Source: Mesaphorura yosii (lineage: Eukaryota > Arthropoda > Collembola > Poduromorpha > Tullbergiidae). Taken from it: 22,627 nt of DNA. Made by a program: the position numbers and the translations under genes. The stretch spans positions 1 to 22,627 of the forward strand of contig WIXG01000767.1 in assembly GCA_009869945.1 (NCBI GenBank), read 5' to 3'. The notes under the pieces are model-generated. The model was not told the origin of the DNA and ran no database searches. It worked only from the letters and a program-made list of their open reading frames with translations. Positions 10,301 to 19,957 of the stretch are shown here, one piece after another (the stretch's first letter is position 1; the number at the start of each line of letters is the position of its first letter).

Positions 10301-13088
10301 CTGTTGGCCGGTACGTCCTCACCACGTCTGGCTTGCAGCCCGCGTCATACACCGCAGCCATACCCGAGTCCAATCGTATTATTGATGTGTTTGAGAACCG
10401 TGCGTACTCTGCCGGGCTTTTGTTCCAAGAACCGTTGCACGCAATCGTGAATATGTTGAGATGAATCTCGGCCTGCGTGTAGACTAAGACGAATATCGAA
10501 CTGTTCCCGCCGGGTTGAGCCTGATACGTGAGGATAGGACCCGATGGCCTCGTCCTCAGCTCCGAAATTAGCTGGCTCCCACCCGGTTCCAGTATTTGGA
10601 GGAATACAACGTCCCCAGCCACAAATGTTGAGAGCAAGTATTCGGGACCAGGGATGAGGTTGCCCAATGTGTTTCTGCTCAGAGATGACACGGGCGTCAC
10701 CTTCGGTGTCATCGTCACTGCCACGGGGCTCCATGATATTGTGTAGTTCAGGTGTTCCACCAACTCAATACCTATGAGCTCCTCCGTAGTTCCGTATGCA
10801 AACCGTAAAACAGGGGTTGGGATGCTCCTACCTTGCTGGTCGAGAACTTCTTGAAATGCGATTAGTGCCCGTTTCTGACGGTCCCCCACATCATACTGCA
10901 GTACGTAAACCTTTCTCGTGATGTGAAATCCTGACTTACTCTCCACAACCACACTACTAAGATACTTGTTCTGGGTTAGTGGGACGGGAAACGACAGCAT
11001 ATCGCTGACATTTTTTTGAAATGGTGGCTCTGTGTATTCCCCGGGGCCTTTTTGTGCATACCGAAGTTCCACCGAAAAAAGCAGTTCAGGTGTGCGGCTT
11101 TTGATGGCGACCAATCTGAGGCTGTACGTGCCCCACTCCCTTTCTTCAGCTTCATACTTGTAAGCGAAAATTTTTCCTGTGAGTTTCGACCTCCGCTCGC
11201 TGACAAACCATTTGTACGGCGCTTGCCCCAGTTGATCAATCTTTTTAGCAAGAAAAGGCCCTGCCCAATGCGAGCCATTCAAACCCCACTGTATAATCCC
11301 GAAGGAAGTCACCTCTGTGTCCGTCTCCCGGATCCAAGTGTTATCGTCTTGCCTATAACTGAAAATACCGTTTGGCGTCGTCACAGGGCCCGGTTCAGAC
11401 CCGTTGGTGGAGCTGGATGGGAGCACTTGCTTTATACTTGATGCAAGAATTGAGTGCCACGAGTGTATAGCTGAGAAGGCACCGTATTCAACAGCAATAA
11501 ATTCTGCGAACATTTCAATCCGCCAACCACTAGCCGTACCCAAACATGAGTCGTGGTCGGCTTGCATCCCCAGGCCACCTACAGCGACATTCGTTGAACT
11601 GTAATGCAGCGACAGAGCGACATTTGGCAGCCCCGACTGCGTGCTTTGATCAAAGAGAGGAAGCTGAAAGTTTATATTCCCTGTTCCATCAACGAGGGTG
11701 GAGGAATCCAACGGACTTCCCCATGTGTCCAACCATGTCTCGATGCGTGAATTGTCTAGAGTGACTCGGTCGGTTGCAGGCACATCAGCATGCACACGCG
11801 GGACGGGTTTATTTGGAAGGTGGGTGCGGGTGTCGTTGGCCGGTGGCGTCAACTCAGTCGGATGTGGGCTGCCCACGGTGTCGACACCATTCGAGTAATA
11901 TACCATACATTCTGAAGTGTGGACGAACAATTGGCCCGAGACCGATCCTATTGGTTTGGCGTAAATCAACTCCGGTTTCAGATTTGAATTGTTGAGAGCG
12001 TCCTGCATTGTTCTGTTGCACAACTCGAACATGTGCAAGTCAAGAGGACCGAGCACTGCAACTCCAACACGATCCGCATCGATATGAACGTTGGCTGGGG
12101 ACCCAAACCGTGTGGACGACCATCCCAAGTTTGAGCTGAAAACACTCTGGTTAGAATAAGAGGCGAATGTCGACTTTATGACGTCGTAGACATAGATTCG
12201 AAAGCCGGAGTTTGGGCCCCAAATTAGTAAATCGTTTCGCGCTGGGTTTGTCACGCTGGCAAGGAATACTTTGCTCGACAGTTGTCGCGGTGGACTGGGA
12301 AGTGGTGTAAGGCCTTCCAGTTTGTACGTCTTGTCAAACCTGTACACCTCAATAGACGGGATCTTGGCGGACCAGCACCCCATCATGTCCTGCTCGCCCC
12401 CAACGCCATTGACAGTAAAAATGAGGGCTGATAAGTCGTTGAAGCAGGCTGGCCAGGTCACATTACGGGTGAAGTGGAGTAGCGGGTATCTTGCTCGACG
12501 CTTTAGCGCCTTTAGGTCCGTAGCGTACATGGTCACGCTGCCATTGTGATGACGTGCAATGACGCCTAACAATTTGTTGCCTGGAAAGAACTGACCCCAA
12601 ATGAGGGAGGCTCCAGACCCCATCCAAGAATGCACACGGTCAAACCTTCCATCTTCAGCCAGAAGTGAAAGATTGGCATCTTCAATGGTGTGGAATTGTA
12701 AACCACTACGTGCCAGTGTTACGAGAATATTTTCCCCGGTTCCAAACAGGTCAACAACTGCTGGTGACGAGCTGAAACTAGGCACTTCTGCAAGATCCAA
12801 CTCAGTTTGCCAGGCGTAGGTCCAATCAACTTCAGCTTTACCGTCGTCGACGGCAGAGGCAGCCAGAAACCCAGAGACCCGATTTTCAGCAGCGACGAGG
12901 ATTATGGTTCTGCCGCTTTTGGCTGTTGTGCCGCTGAATAACAGGGGCTCATCTGTACAACTGCGAAATTGGGCTAGGGTAGTGAAATTGAGCTGAACTT
13001 TGCTCCCTGGGGGTTTCTGCAAAGAACTCCGGAACAAACAGCAACAAAACGTGAGAAAGAGTATCGTGCAAAGTGCAACTGTCCTCAT
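2810..13088 (-). CDS. Giant secreted RHS/YD-repeat protein with insecticidal Tc B+C-like architecture (2 exons, 3381 aa)
   Basis: Exon 1 is 13088..4199, exon 2 is 4065..2810, with a GT-AG intron 4066..4198. The ATG at 13088 opens a hydrophobic signal peptide (residues 1-24). Segments in order: a propeller-like region with many N-glycosylation sequons (about 35-430); an SpvB/RHS-type strand motif (QLPLFDQ to ALSLHYSS, about 470-500); a TcB/SpvB-like block (KYLSSVVVES to VLRFAYG, about 708-767); a carbohydrate-binding-like jelly roll (about 1470-1640); a second such segment (about 1760-1900); YD repeats such as YNEQGQLTRI and FYYHPDGQVARTG (about 2040-2760); and the RHS core, with DHIGSVRLI, FTGQEYDEETGLYNFHARIYDP and VDPDG at 2922-2926. 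A 455-residue Gly/Ala-rich tail follows. In bacteria such proteins fold into a cocoon around a C-terminal cargo; teneurins are distant animal relatives. The frame is intact with one intron, suggesting ancient horizontal transfer and domestication. Function in this host is unknown. Confidence 0.88.
4066..4198 (-). other. Single intron of the RHS gene, at the core/cargo boundary
   Basis: The donor on the minus strand is AG/GTAAGA (GT at 4198-4197) and the acceptor is TTTCCAG (AG at 4067-4066), phase 1, 133 nt. The exon 1 frame runs 8 codons into the intron and stops at 4170. The exon 2 frame is open upstream but in another phase, so splicing is required. A second in-frame acceptor, TTTCAG at 4088-4087, would add 7 codons. 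The nearer acceptor is preferred because it restores the spacing between the W-rich motif and the following glycine stretch seen in the downstream motif copies. Confidence 0.85.
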
Positions 13089-13133
13089 AGTTTCAACACA
13101 ACGTAGCTTAGTTCAGAGCATTAACGACACCAA

Positions 13134-13167
13134 GATCCGATCACGGTCCTGGTCTAAACATAACTGA
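13134..13167 (-). promoter_or_regulatory. Inr + DPE core promoter of the RHS gene
   Basis: On the minus strand TCAGTT (13167-13162) matches the arthropod initiator TCAKTY, with +1 at 13165. GGATC at 13138-13134 occupies +28 to +32 exactly and matches the DPE consensus RGWYV. This gives a 76-nt 5' leader before the ATG at 13088. There is no obvious TATA box. The leader holds two tiny upstream ORFs: ATG at 13161 with 6 codons, and ATG at 13121 with 2 codons. Inferred from motif spacing only. Confidence 0.5.
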
Positions 13168-13834
13168 AGTCAGAGTACTGTGGAAAATGCAGACGACAAA
13201 CTTCTATTATGTGCTAAGCTGTCTTAGTAGTTGAGGAATGACGACCGACGTGACTGGATGGCCCTGGAAGCAGTAATTTAATTGCAAAACAGGTTGCGTG
13301 CTTAGGACGATTGTTTAGCACTACCAACGTGCAAGTGGTTACCACTGGTTAGATCATCAACTAGTTTCAGATGTTGGAGATGAGAGGAATGCTTTTCTTT
13401 TGAAGAGGCAGAATCTGTGTTGCATAACTTTGCAGTGATTTATTGATACATTTGCGAGGATAGATTTAATTCGCGAAACCTGTTTTCTAGTAATTCGAAC
13501 GAGTAACACGTGTGTTATGGCGATGCTGGTGATATATTTATTGATCTGAGTGGCATGGGAGCTGAGACTAAGTCGATTGTTGGGGCACCGAACTTTGATC
13601 ACTCTAGTTAACTGGGCCGTACCACGAATTCAGAGTTTCATGGACTGGTAACCCAGAACCCAACAGAGGACAAAAGAGAGAAAAGTTGAGACGATGCCCT
13701 CAATTCGTGTTCCAAGCGCTTGAGTTCTGAATTCTTTATTAAAAAAAGACTTAAAACGCAACACAGAAACAGGGTAGACTCGTTATTAATAGTAATAAGC
13801 ATAGAATTTAGGGAGTAAAAGTACTTAGAAAAGA
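13168..13834. other. Intergenic region upstream of the RHS gene
   Basis: No credible gene. It contains the presumed upstream control region of the RHS gene and the left flank of the Harbinger insertion. Short minus-strand frames here have no recognisable features. Confidence 0.5.
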
Positions 13835-13837
13835 ATA

Positions 13838-13858
13838 GCTGAGTTCACATCAGCAATT
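13838..13858 (+). repeat. Harbinger left TIR
   Basis: Matches the reverse complement of 17037-17057 at 18 of 21 positions, with a 15-base identical core TTCACATCAGCAATT. Confidence 0.75.
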
Positions 13859-14007
13859 ATACCGATTATAGGTATTTTGCAAAATTTGAATCATGCAAAA
13901 TTGTTTTTAGCATAATGCAATTATGACGTGAACGCTTCCAATTCTACCTTTTATTTTTGCAGAACTTTTCTTATTTAGTCTCACAGAACTATAAAGAAAT
14001 TGAAATA

Positions 14008-15325
14008 ATGACTGAAGTATTACCCAAGCAAGTGATAAGGGAATTACTTTGTAATTTATTTTTGATCGATATGGTTGAAACTGACGACGAAAACAAGGAG
14101 CAGAAACAGATCGACGAGTTTGGGAAAATTTTTTCAGTAATTGAAACTCAGCGGTGCTTGTACAGAAGTGTTATTTCAAAGACTACCAATTTAATCGGTC
14201 AACTTCTACCAAGCTACGATGAAAAGCGGTTCCGAAGCACAGTGCGAATGAGCAGAGAACAGTTTTGGAGAGTATACGAAAGTATTAAAGATCATCAAGT
14301 ATTTAAAACGTCTAGACAGTTTCCAGTGTCAGTTCAATTACTATCATTACACAGGTACTTTTACTAAAGAATAAGCTGAGAAGGAAACAAAATTAAGTTA
14401 TTTGATCAACCTAATAATAGGTTCGGGGTCAACGGAAATGCTGCATCCCATTTGCAATTGGCTAAAGATTTTGGAATTGGAGACGGTGGAACCTTGAATA
14501 AGTTCACCAAACGTGTAATTGTAGCCTTACTCAGCACAGAACAGCAATGGATCAAGTGGCCTGGTTTTCAAAGACGAACTGAGATTGCAAACGCAATGGG
14601 ACTGGAAAAATTTCCTTATTGCATCGGGTTTGTAGATGGAATTCACATTGGAATTTATGAAGCTCCTGAAGATGATCCCATCTCTTACTTCAATCGCAAG
14701 GGCTTCTACTCCTTCAACGTACAATTAGTCATTGATCCAGATAAAAACATAATTGCGTATCACGTTGGTCAGCCAGGTAGAGTTATATTGTTAACTTCTA
14801 ATTTCGGTATTATTTAATCATAGTACATTTATTAATCCAGGCAAAGTGCACGACTCAAAAGTATTCTCACTAATGAGCGTTGCTAAGAATCCTGATCAGT
14901 ACTTCAGTGAGCATCAATATCTCATATGTGACTCAGCATATCGCTTGACGATCCATATGATTTCACCTTATAGAAAGTTCCAAATCTTATCAAGAGAACA
15001 GGAGAAGTTCAACTCTGTCCTTTCGTCTAAGCGTGTAGCAATTGAGCACGTAAATGGTGTACTAAAAAATCGATTTGGTAGCCTGAGAGGGCTACGAATT
15101 AGAATAAACCATCGAGCTGGTCACCAATTTGCCTGTGAATGGATCACAGCTTGCTTAATTCTTCACAACATGCTGCATATGTGTGACCCGTGGACAGACG
15201 AGGATGCACATGAAGATTTTAATGAACCCGAGTTAAACGAAGACGACGGTACAGAGCCAGATGATGACTCCGCAAAAACTAAACGTAATATACTTGCCCA
15301 TTTCGTATGCAGTAATTTATTTTAA
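14008..15325 (+). CDS. PIF/Harbinger transposase (DDE nuclease), 3 exons, 395 aa
   Basis: Exons are 14008..14354, 14421..14776 and 14841..15325, with introns of 66 and 64 nt that both obey GT-AG and keep frame (phases 2 and 1). The ATG at 14008 has an A at -3. The frame is open further upstream to a TTTTTGCAG at 13954-13962, perhaps a 5' UTR intron acceptor. Harbinger signatures appear in order: GNAASHLQLAKDFGIG, FPYCIGFVDGIHI (Asp188), YFNRKGFYSFNVQLV, a motif equivalent to PGxVHDSxVF formed across the second splice, ICDSAY (Asp265), and AIEHVNGVLKNRFGSLRGLR (Glu303). The DDE triad is complete with 37 residues between the last two, and length is normal for the family. The C-terminus is acidic. 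It cuts and joins transposon ends in the nucleus, normally with the partner Myb/SANT protein. Confidence 0.88.
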
Positions 15326-15341
15326 CTAACATTCAAATAAA
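15316..15341. terminator. Overlapping convergent poly(A) signals
   Basis: AATAAA on the plus strand at 15336-15341 follows the transposase stop by 10 nt. AATAAA on the minus strand (TTTATT at 15316-15321) follows the Myb/SANT stop by 39 nt and lies inside the last transposase codons. The two transcripts would therefore overlap at their 3' ends. Confidence 0.55.
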
Positions 15342-15360
15342 CCGCAGTACATTTTTGAAA

Positions 15361-16744
15361 TCAATTTGTTTGCATTTCCAACTTTTTCAATTGAATTTCT
15401 TTTTCTATTTCAAGTTTTGTTAGGTCCACTACCTGGTTCAATTTAGCTTTCTCTAACTCCAATTCCATTTCTTTATCCTTCTCGGCAGTTCTAAGTTCCA
15501 TTTCCTTGTTCCATTTCTCTTTTTCCCATTCAAGCTTCTTCTCTTCAATTAAAATTCGTTTTTCTTCACGTTGCGTCAAGTAGTTAACAAGGCTAGACTG
15601 AATTGTTTCCTTCTTTGATTTCATGAGTTTGGATGTCAAGGCTGCTTGAAATTTAGATGCTGAGGACGCTATAGTATTTTCAGAATCACTATCTGCCGGA
15701 AATTCCCTTTAAAAGTGAATATAAGATTATACTAAATCAGTTCATTGACGTTTGGAGTTTAGTTCCAATTTAATACCTCTCAACCCGAACCTCATCTTCA
15801 TTCGAAGGTTCTGCTCCTCCAATTTCCATCTCATCCTCACCTGCCAGAGTTTGATGTTCATCCAACGTATCACAAGTGAAGATCAGACCCGAGTCTCTCT
15901 GATAAGAAGTATTGACTGCTTGGCTAGTTCCCAAAATCGTGTCCAGAATATAGTAGTAATGACAAATGGACTTAACTTTCTCTGTAAGAATAAGGTCGAA
16001 ACATGAAGCTCACCTGAAACTAGCATAAAGGACTTACCTGGAAAGCTTTCTGGATCATCGTCTTTCACTCCTTGACCGGTCTCATGAATCCCCTTATTGG
16101 TTTCCTCGTACTTCTTTTTCATTGATGAGTATTTGTTCACCATTTGTCGACCATCACAATTTGAAATAGAAAGTCGGTTGATCAATTTTCTCAGGTATTG
16201 GACAAGAGTCTCCTTTGCCTGTAGTTAAAAGATAATCGTGAAATTCTCGGCTCAAATGGTAATAAGTACAAACAGTGTACGAGAAACAACTTTAACCAAT
16301 ATGTTCTAACAAGGTGGGATTTCAAGTTAATTATAAACATCAGAACTTACTTGATTCTTTCCCAGGTAGGGATTCTCAGCCATGTATTCTGCTATTGCTA
16401 TCTGTTACAAATGTAACTTGATGCGATGAGCACGAAGATGAGAATGAGCACGACGAGAGCGTTGCTGGCAAATTACTCTCTCGCTTTATTAAGCTGTTTG
16501 TATTTATACCAAACATAATTGCCTTAAGTTAACCTTAGCATAGCGACATTATTTGGATAACTACATTCTAGCCCAAGTACACCACCTTAGCCCAGAATCC
16601 TAATCATTTCGCTACTTACAGTGCCTAACATATCTCTTCTTGCTTAGTCCATGTCCGAATATTCTGTCGTTTTCCAGTCTTTTGATCCGTTGTACCCAGA
16701 TTACGTTTTCGTTTAGACTTACCAGCCACACTAACTGGTTCCAT
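15361..16744 (-). pseudogene. Harbinger Myb/SANT-like DNA-binding protein gene, 5 exons, exon 1 frameshifted
   Basis: Exons: 16744..16620, 16401..16351, 16218..16038, 15981..15777, 15706..15361, all with GT-AG junctions. Exons 2 to 5 join in frame (phases 0, 1, 2) and end at TGA 15363-15361. Exon 1 begins MEPVSVAGKSKRKRN and carries the first SANT tryptophan in RTWTKQEE. Exons 2 and 3 supply the rest of the trihelix domain (IAIAEYMAENPYLGKNQ; GRQMVNKYSSMKKKYEET). Exon 4 is acidic and exon 5 is a Glu/Lys coiled coil (about residues 15-75 of that exon), as in other Harbinger partner proteins. Exon 1 meets TAG at 16627-16625, eight nt before its GTAAGT donor. A 2-nt GA expansion in the GAAGAGAT stretch just before would account for this and for the phase mismatch. 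In the family this protein binds transposon ends and brings the transposase to the nucleus. Confidence 0.7.
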
Positions 16745-16904
16745 TGCTTTAGTTGGGTTAGATGGAAGTGGAAATCACATCACAATCACAACGATACAAG
16801 TTTATCTGTTAAGATGCGATGCGATGATCAGTTTCCGTCAAACATGAAGAGAACTCTACTCAAATTCCCCCCTCTCTCAGTCTATAAATGCCATAATTTG
16901 CTCT

Positions 16905-16928
16905 AAAAGTGACTCAATCGTCACTTTT
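16905..16928. repeat. Perfect 9-bp hairpin in the Harbinger subterminal region
   Basis: AAAAGTGAC and GTCACTTTT flank a 6-nt loop, upstream of the Myb/SANT gene. It could be a regulatory or protein-binding site. Confidence 0.5.
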
Positions 16929-16985
16929 GTGGAAGTGTATTTTGATGCTTAAATTATCGCTTGAATTTTTTCTATGACTAAACTA

Positions 16986-16993
16986 GTGACGTC
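16986..16993. promoter_or_regulatory. TGACGTCA palindrome near the Harbinger right end
   Basis: A perfect CRE/ATF-type palindrome 64 bp from the right end. The left end carries ATGACGTGA at about 13922-13930 in the mirrored position and orientation. It may be a binding site for the element's own proteins or for a host bZIP factor. Confidence 0.4.
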
Positions 16994-17036
16994 ATATGCA
17001 CAAAATACAATTTTTTAAAATTGCCAAAAACGCCAA

Positions 17037-17057
17037 AATTGCTGATGTGAATTCGAC
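17037..17057 (-). repeat. Harbinger right TIR
   Basis: Inverted partner of 13838-13858 with three mismatches, all in the outer eight bases. Followed by TAA. Confidence 0.75.
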
Positions 17058-17060
17058 TAA

Positions 17061-17513
17061 TGTTAGTAGTACAAGGAGCATATTCAGAAATAGTACTGTA
17101 GCAGTGCACCTCATTTATTTGAAACACTAGCTTTACTTTTCCACTCCGTGGAAAATTAACTAAAAAGCCCGAGAAAAAAAGCGACCGAGCTTTTTGATAG
17201 ACCTAAAAGCCGTTGATATTTATTGTGTTTAGATTATTTCTGTCACGGACAGAGTGACCATTCGCTCTTATTAAGAAGGATAAAAAATGAGAGAAGATCG
17301 AGAGCCACGGCCCCAAAAAGCAACACGCGGCTTGGTTATTGAACACGTGAGTTTACCTAATTCCGTGCCCGTTTTTCTTGGCAGGTCAAAGTTAAAGTGG
17401 GGAGTTCAGTTCCTGAACACCACGTGAGAAGAACATTGTGTGTGATTATGAATTATTAAATGTGGCATTGAAATTATTGTCAAAATTAAATTCGATATCA
17501 AGCGTGTACTGGC
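17061..17513. other. Spacer between Harbinger and the beta-trefoil gene
   Basis: No open frame of note. It would contain the 3' UTR of the minus-strand gene that ends at 17514. No canonical AATAAA is seen close to that stop; AATAAT variants occur. Confidence 0.5.
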
Positions 17514-19533
17514 TCACTGAAAGTGGCTGTCCGGTTTGCAGTCAAGACTCCATCTCGAATCGCTGTCCTGGCTCCCTGGAATCCAAGTAAATACATAATG
17601 TTTCCCCGAACTGTAGGTGAAGCCTGACGCGAAAAGGTATTCATTATTATTAGCCTTATTCTGAATCCAGAAATGTCTACCATCACTAGATGGAGTGATT
17701 ATCCAATTCCCCTGATTTACTGGTTTACCGTTCTCCCATGTGAAAGCGTATCGTCTTTCCGAATCGTACGTTTTCCCGCCGGCAAACAAGTATTCGCTAT
17801 CGAAAGTGTTTAGAATCCGGAACATCTTCCCATTGTCTACAGCTTCAAACTTCCAAAGGGCGTTTCGCAAAATGTGGCCAGGGTTGCGTGTAAACACGTA
17901 CCGTCTCTCCGAGTCAAACAAACTTTCGGCAAGCATGTATCCACCATGCTCCACGTTGTACACGGTGCAGGTAGGTTTACCCAAGAAAAAGGCCATTTCT
18001 GAAGGGACTGAAGCAACTACGCGACGAAACTGCTCATTCTCGGTCCCGCCATTGTGTCTTAGGAGTTCAATCAGGTAAATTAGCTCTAGGGCCTTTCGCG
18101 TATAAATCTTTCCATTTCGGTTCAACACGCTGAGTAACGCTTCTATGGAGTCCAGCATAGGAATTCCAACCTTCAGGGACCTCAGGAAGGGCAGAATTTG
18201 GTCGAGCACTTCGACATTTCCACGACTAGAGAAGGCAGTTTGAATGATTTTGGGTGTGTGCACCTTAATGGAAAAGTAAACGTCCGGGTTGTTGAATGCA
18301 TCAAGTATTCCACTGTAGTCCCCTCGACCCACACGCGTGCCCCAAATTTTCGCAAACTCGTCCGCCTTGTTGTCCGCGTTCAAAAATGTAGTCCGAGCTT
18401 TAGCTTGCATACTGGGTGACAGATTTGGAAAGTTTGGCTGTTCCAGTGTTAGTGCAACCTGAATTAGAAAGGAGAAGATCCCCGAGTCCAGAAGCTCATT
18501 GTTCCGCTTTAATGTGTCGTAAAGTTTGGACTGTGCGTCAACCACATGAGGGAGGTAGCGCAACTGATTAATAAAGAGCAGTACAGCCGCGATATTCTTG
18601 ACTTTAGAGGCGCTGATTATTTGTTCCAGCTCTCTGCCATCCGCATCCTGGATCCCTTTGTACGTTTCAACCGCTGATGTCGAATCGTCGTTCTTTAGGT
18701 CTGATATTATAGCCTTTTTAGCCAGTTGTATGGTTTTCGCCTCCAAGGCTTGAATCTTTCCAAGGGCTTCTGTGTATTGCAGGTTGAGCTTGTTTATCTC
18801 ATCAATAAATTTACCAGTCTCCAGCTGAAGCTTCTCGTTGTGCTGTTTCTTGATCAAGTCCGTTGCACGAATAAATTTGGCCTCCTTATCTTCCAGCTTC
18901 CTGAGCGCAGCTTCGAGTTGCAGCTTGTCCCCGCTTGCTGCGTGTTGCCCCAACAGCGAGGCTTCAGATACGACGTTCTCCGTTACTGATTTTATGTAGC
19001 GTACAAGCTCTCGGCAATCGGATGACGAGACGGTTGGTTGCGACGGTAACGAAATAGGTTTCTTCTGTAGACTTGAAGCGGAAAGTTTGCCCCGAATCTG
19101 CTCAATAGCACTTTTCAACACGTTGCCAAGGTCGCTCAGCTCTTCCGGCGTCAATTCACAAGTCTCCGCTGCTGCCCATGGAACATCGTCATCCGCCTGC
19201 AATAGGAAAAGATGAAAATAGGCTCATTGGGCCTTATAATTACGACTTTCTCACCTCCCGCTTTTTCCGGTACACGGTCAAGTTCAGTAGCAACGGGGGT
19301 TGAAGTGGGAAGTTGGTGGGCGCCAGAAAAATCAGAGAGGAGGTGTTCAGTTTCAGTGGGGCTCCTAGACGGTACATTGTCACGTTTTCCCCACGTTTGG
19401 TGTTGTTGATGTGTATTTCAGTTGACCATTCGTGAAATCTTGAAGCAACTGTCACGGAACCGGCGACAGTGTCGGCGCCGAGCGCACCCTGCATGGCGAA
19501 TGCCCCAAAAAGGAGCAGGCATGCTCTTAACAT
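17514..19533 (-). CDS. Secreted coiled-coil/helical protein with C-terminal beta-trefoil-like repeats (2 exons, 653 aa)
   Basis: Exon 1 is 19533..19255, exon 2 is 19196..17514, joined at phase 0 across a 58-nt GT-AG intron. The ATG at 19533 (A at -3) starts a signal peptide, MLRACLLLFGAFAMQGALG. The exon 1 domain has four N-glycosylation sequons (NNT, NVT, NTS, NLT). Residues about 180-260 are a predicted coiled coil (LEAALRKLEDKEAKF and following). About 265-500 is an all-helical body. Residues 503-653 hold three repeats of about 48 residues around EYLFAGGKTYDSERRYAFTW, EYLFASGFTYSSGKHYVFTW and a diverged first copy, each closing with a W-x-I/F/L motif. Three such units suggest a ricin-like beta-trefoil, probably binding glycans or proteins. 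I do not recognise a named family. It lies upstream on the same strand as the RHS gene; both products look extracellular. Confidence 0.85.
19197..19254 (-). other. Intron of the beta-trefoil gene
   Basis: Donor GAG/GTGAGA (GT at 19254-19253), acceptor TATTGCAG (AG at 19198-19197), 58 nt, phase 0. It separates the signal/glycosylated N-terminal segment from the coiled-coil body. Confidence 0.85.
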
Positions 19534-19957
19534 ATTTCCAACGGAATATTTCTGCCACTGAAGTCCGCGTTTGAAAGCTTTGTGACTGAACCCTGAAAAA
19601 ATGTTAATTTAATTGCTTTCGCACTGACTTGGCACAAATGGATACAGACAAACTGAAACGGGAAAAATGATTAAAATCAAAGCTGAAGGAACGGCCGTAT
19701 CCGCTCGGCCCAATTTACTTGGAAATTTCAAAAGCAATTTCCTCAGTTTGTGGGTCAATCCATTTGAAATAATGAGGATTATTTAGTCACATTTTCCTTC
19801 AAGTTCAGCTAAAAGGCTGTAAACTTTGCAGAGGATTACGCAGAAATTTCATGAAACGGAATTAACCAAGGCCAATTATGTTGCTGAGCTTTGTTATACA
19901 ATACTTTAAATTGTGAGTTTTGTATTTTTTTTATTCATCTCATTAGTTGACATCCTC
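19534..19957. other. Upstream region of the beta-trefoil gene
   Basis: No gene seen. An initiator-like TCAGTC occurs on the minus strand at 19589-19584 (+1 at 19587, 54 nt before the ATG). TTTTTTCAG just upstream of it could instead be a 5' UTR splice acceptor. Neither is firm. Confidence 0.35.

Larger units (their letters stand above)
13838..17057. mobile_element. PIF/Harbinger DNA transposon, two genes, about 3.2 kb
   Basis: Imperfect terminal inverted repeats (13838-13858 and 17037-17057, 18 of 21 identical) enclose a Harbinger transposase (+) and a Myb/SANT-like gene (-) arranged tail to tail. This is the standard content of an autonomous PIF/Harbinger element. Similarity of the ends continues as a degenerate subterminal repeat for about 65-90 bp, including TATGACGT near both ends. 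The right flank is TAA (17058-17060) and the left is ATA (13835-13837). Only TA is shared, so the expected 3-bp TWA target duplication is not clean. The transposase looks intact while the second gene appears damaged. Confidence 0.85.

Noticed and set aside
2796..12819. Many plus-strand open frames of 60-150 codons across the RHS gene
   Set aside because: All are antisense shadows of the 10-kb minus-strand coding sequence; none has a signal, motif or own promoter.
13357..13602. 81-codon minus-strand frame upstream of the RHS gene
   Set aside because: No protein-like composition or motif; lies in AT-rich spacer.
16720..16725. GTAAGT inside Myb/SANT exon 1 as the true donor
   Set aside because: Using it would skip the RTWTKQEE tryptophan that starts the SANT domain; the downstream GTAAGT at 16619 keeps it.
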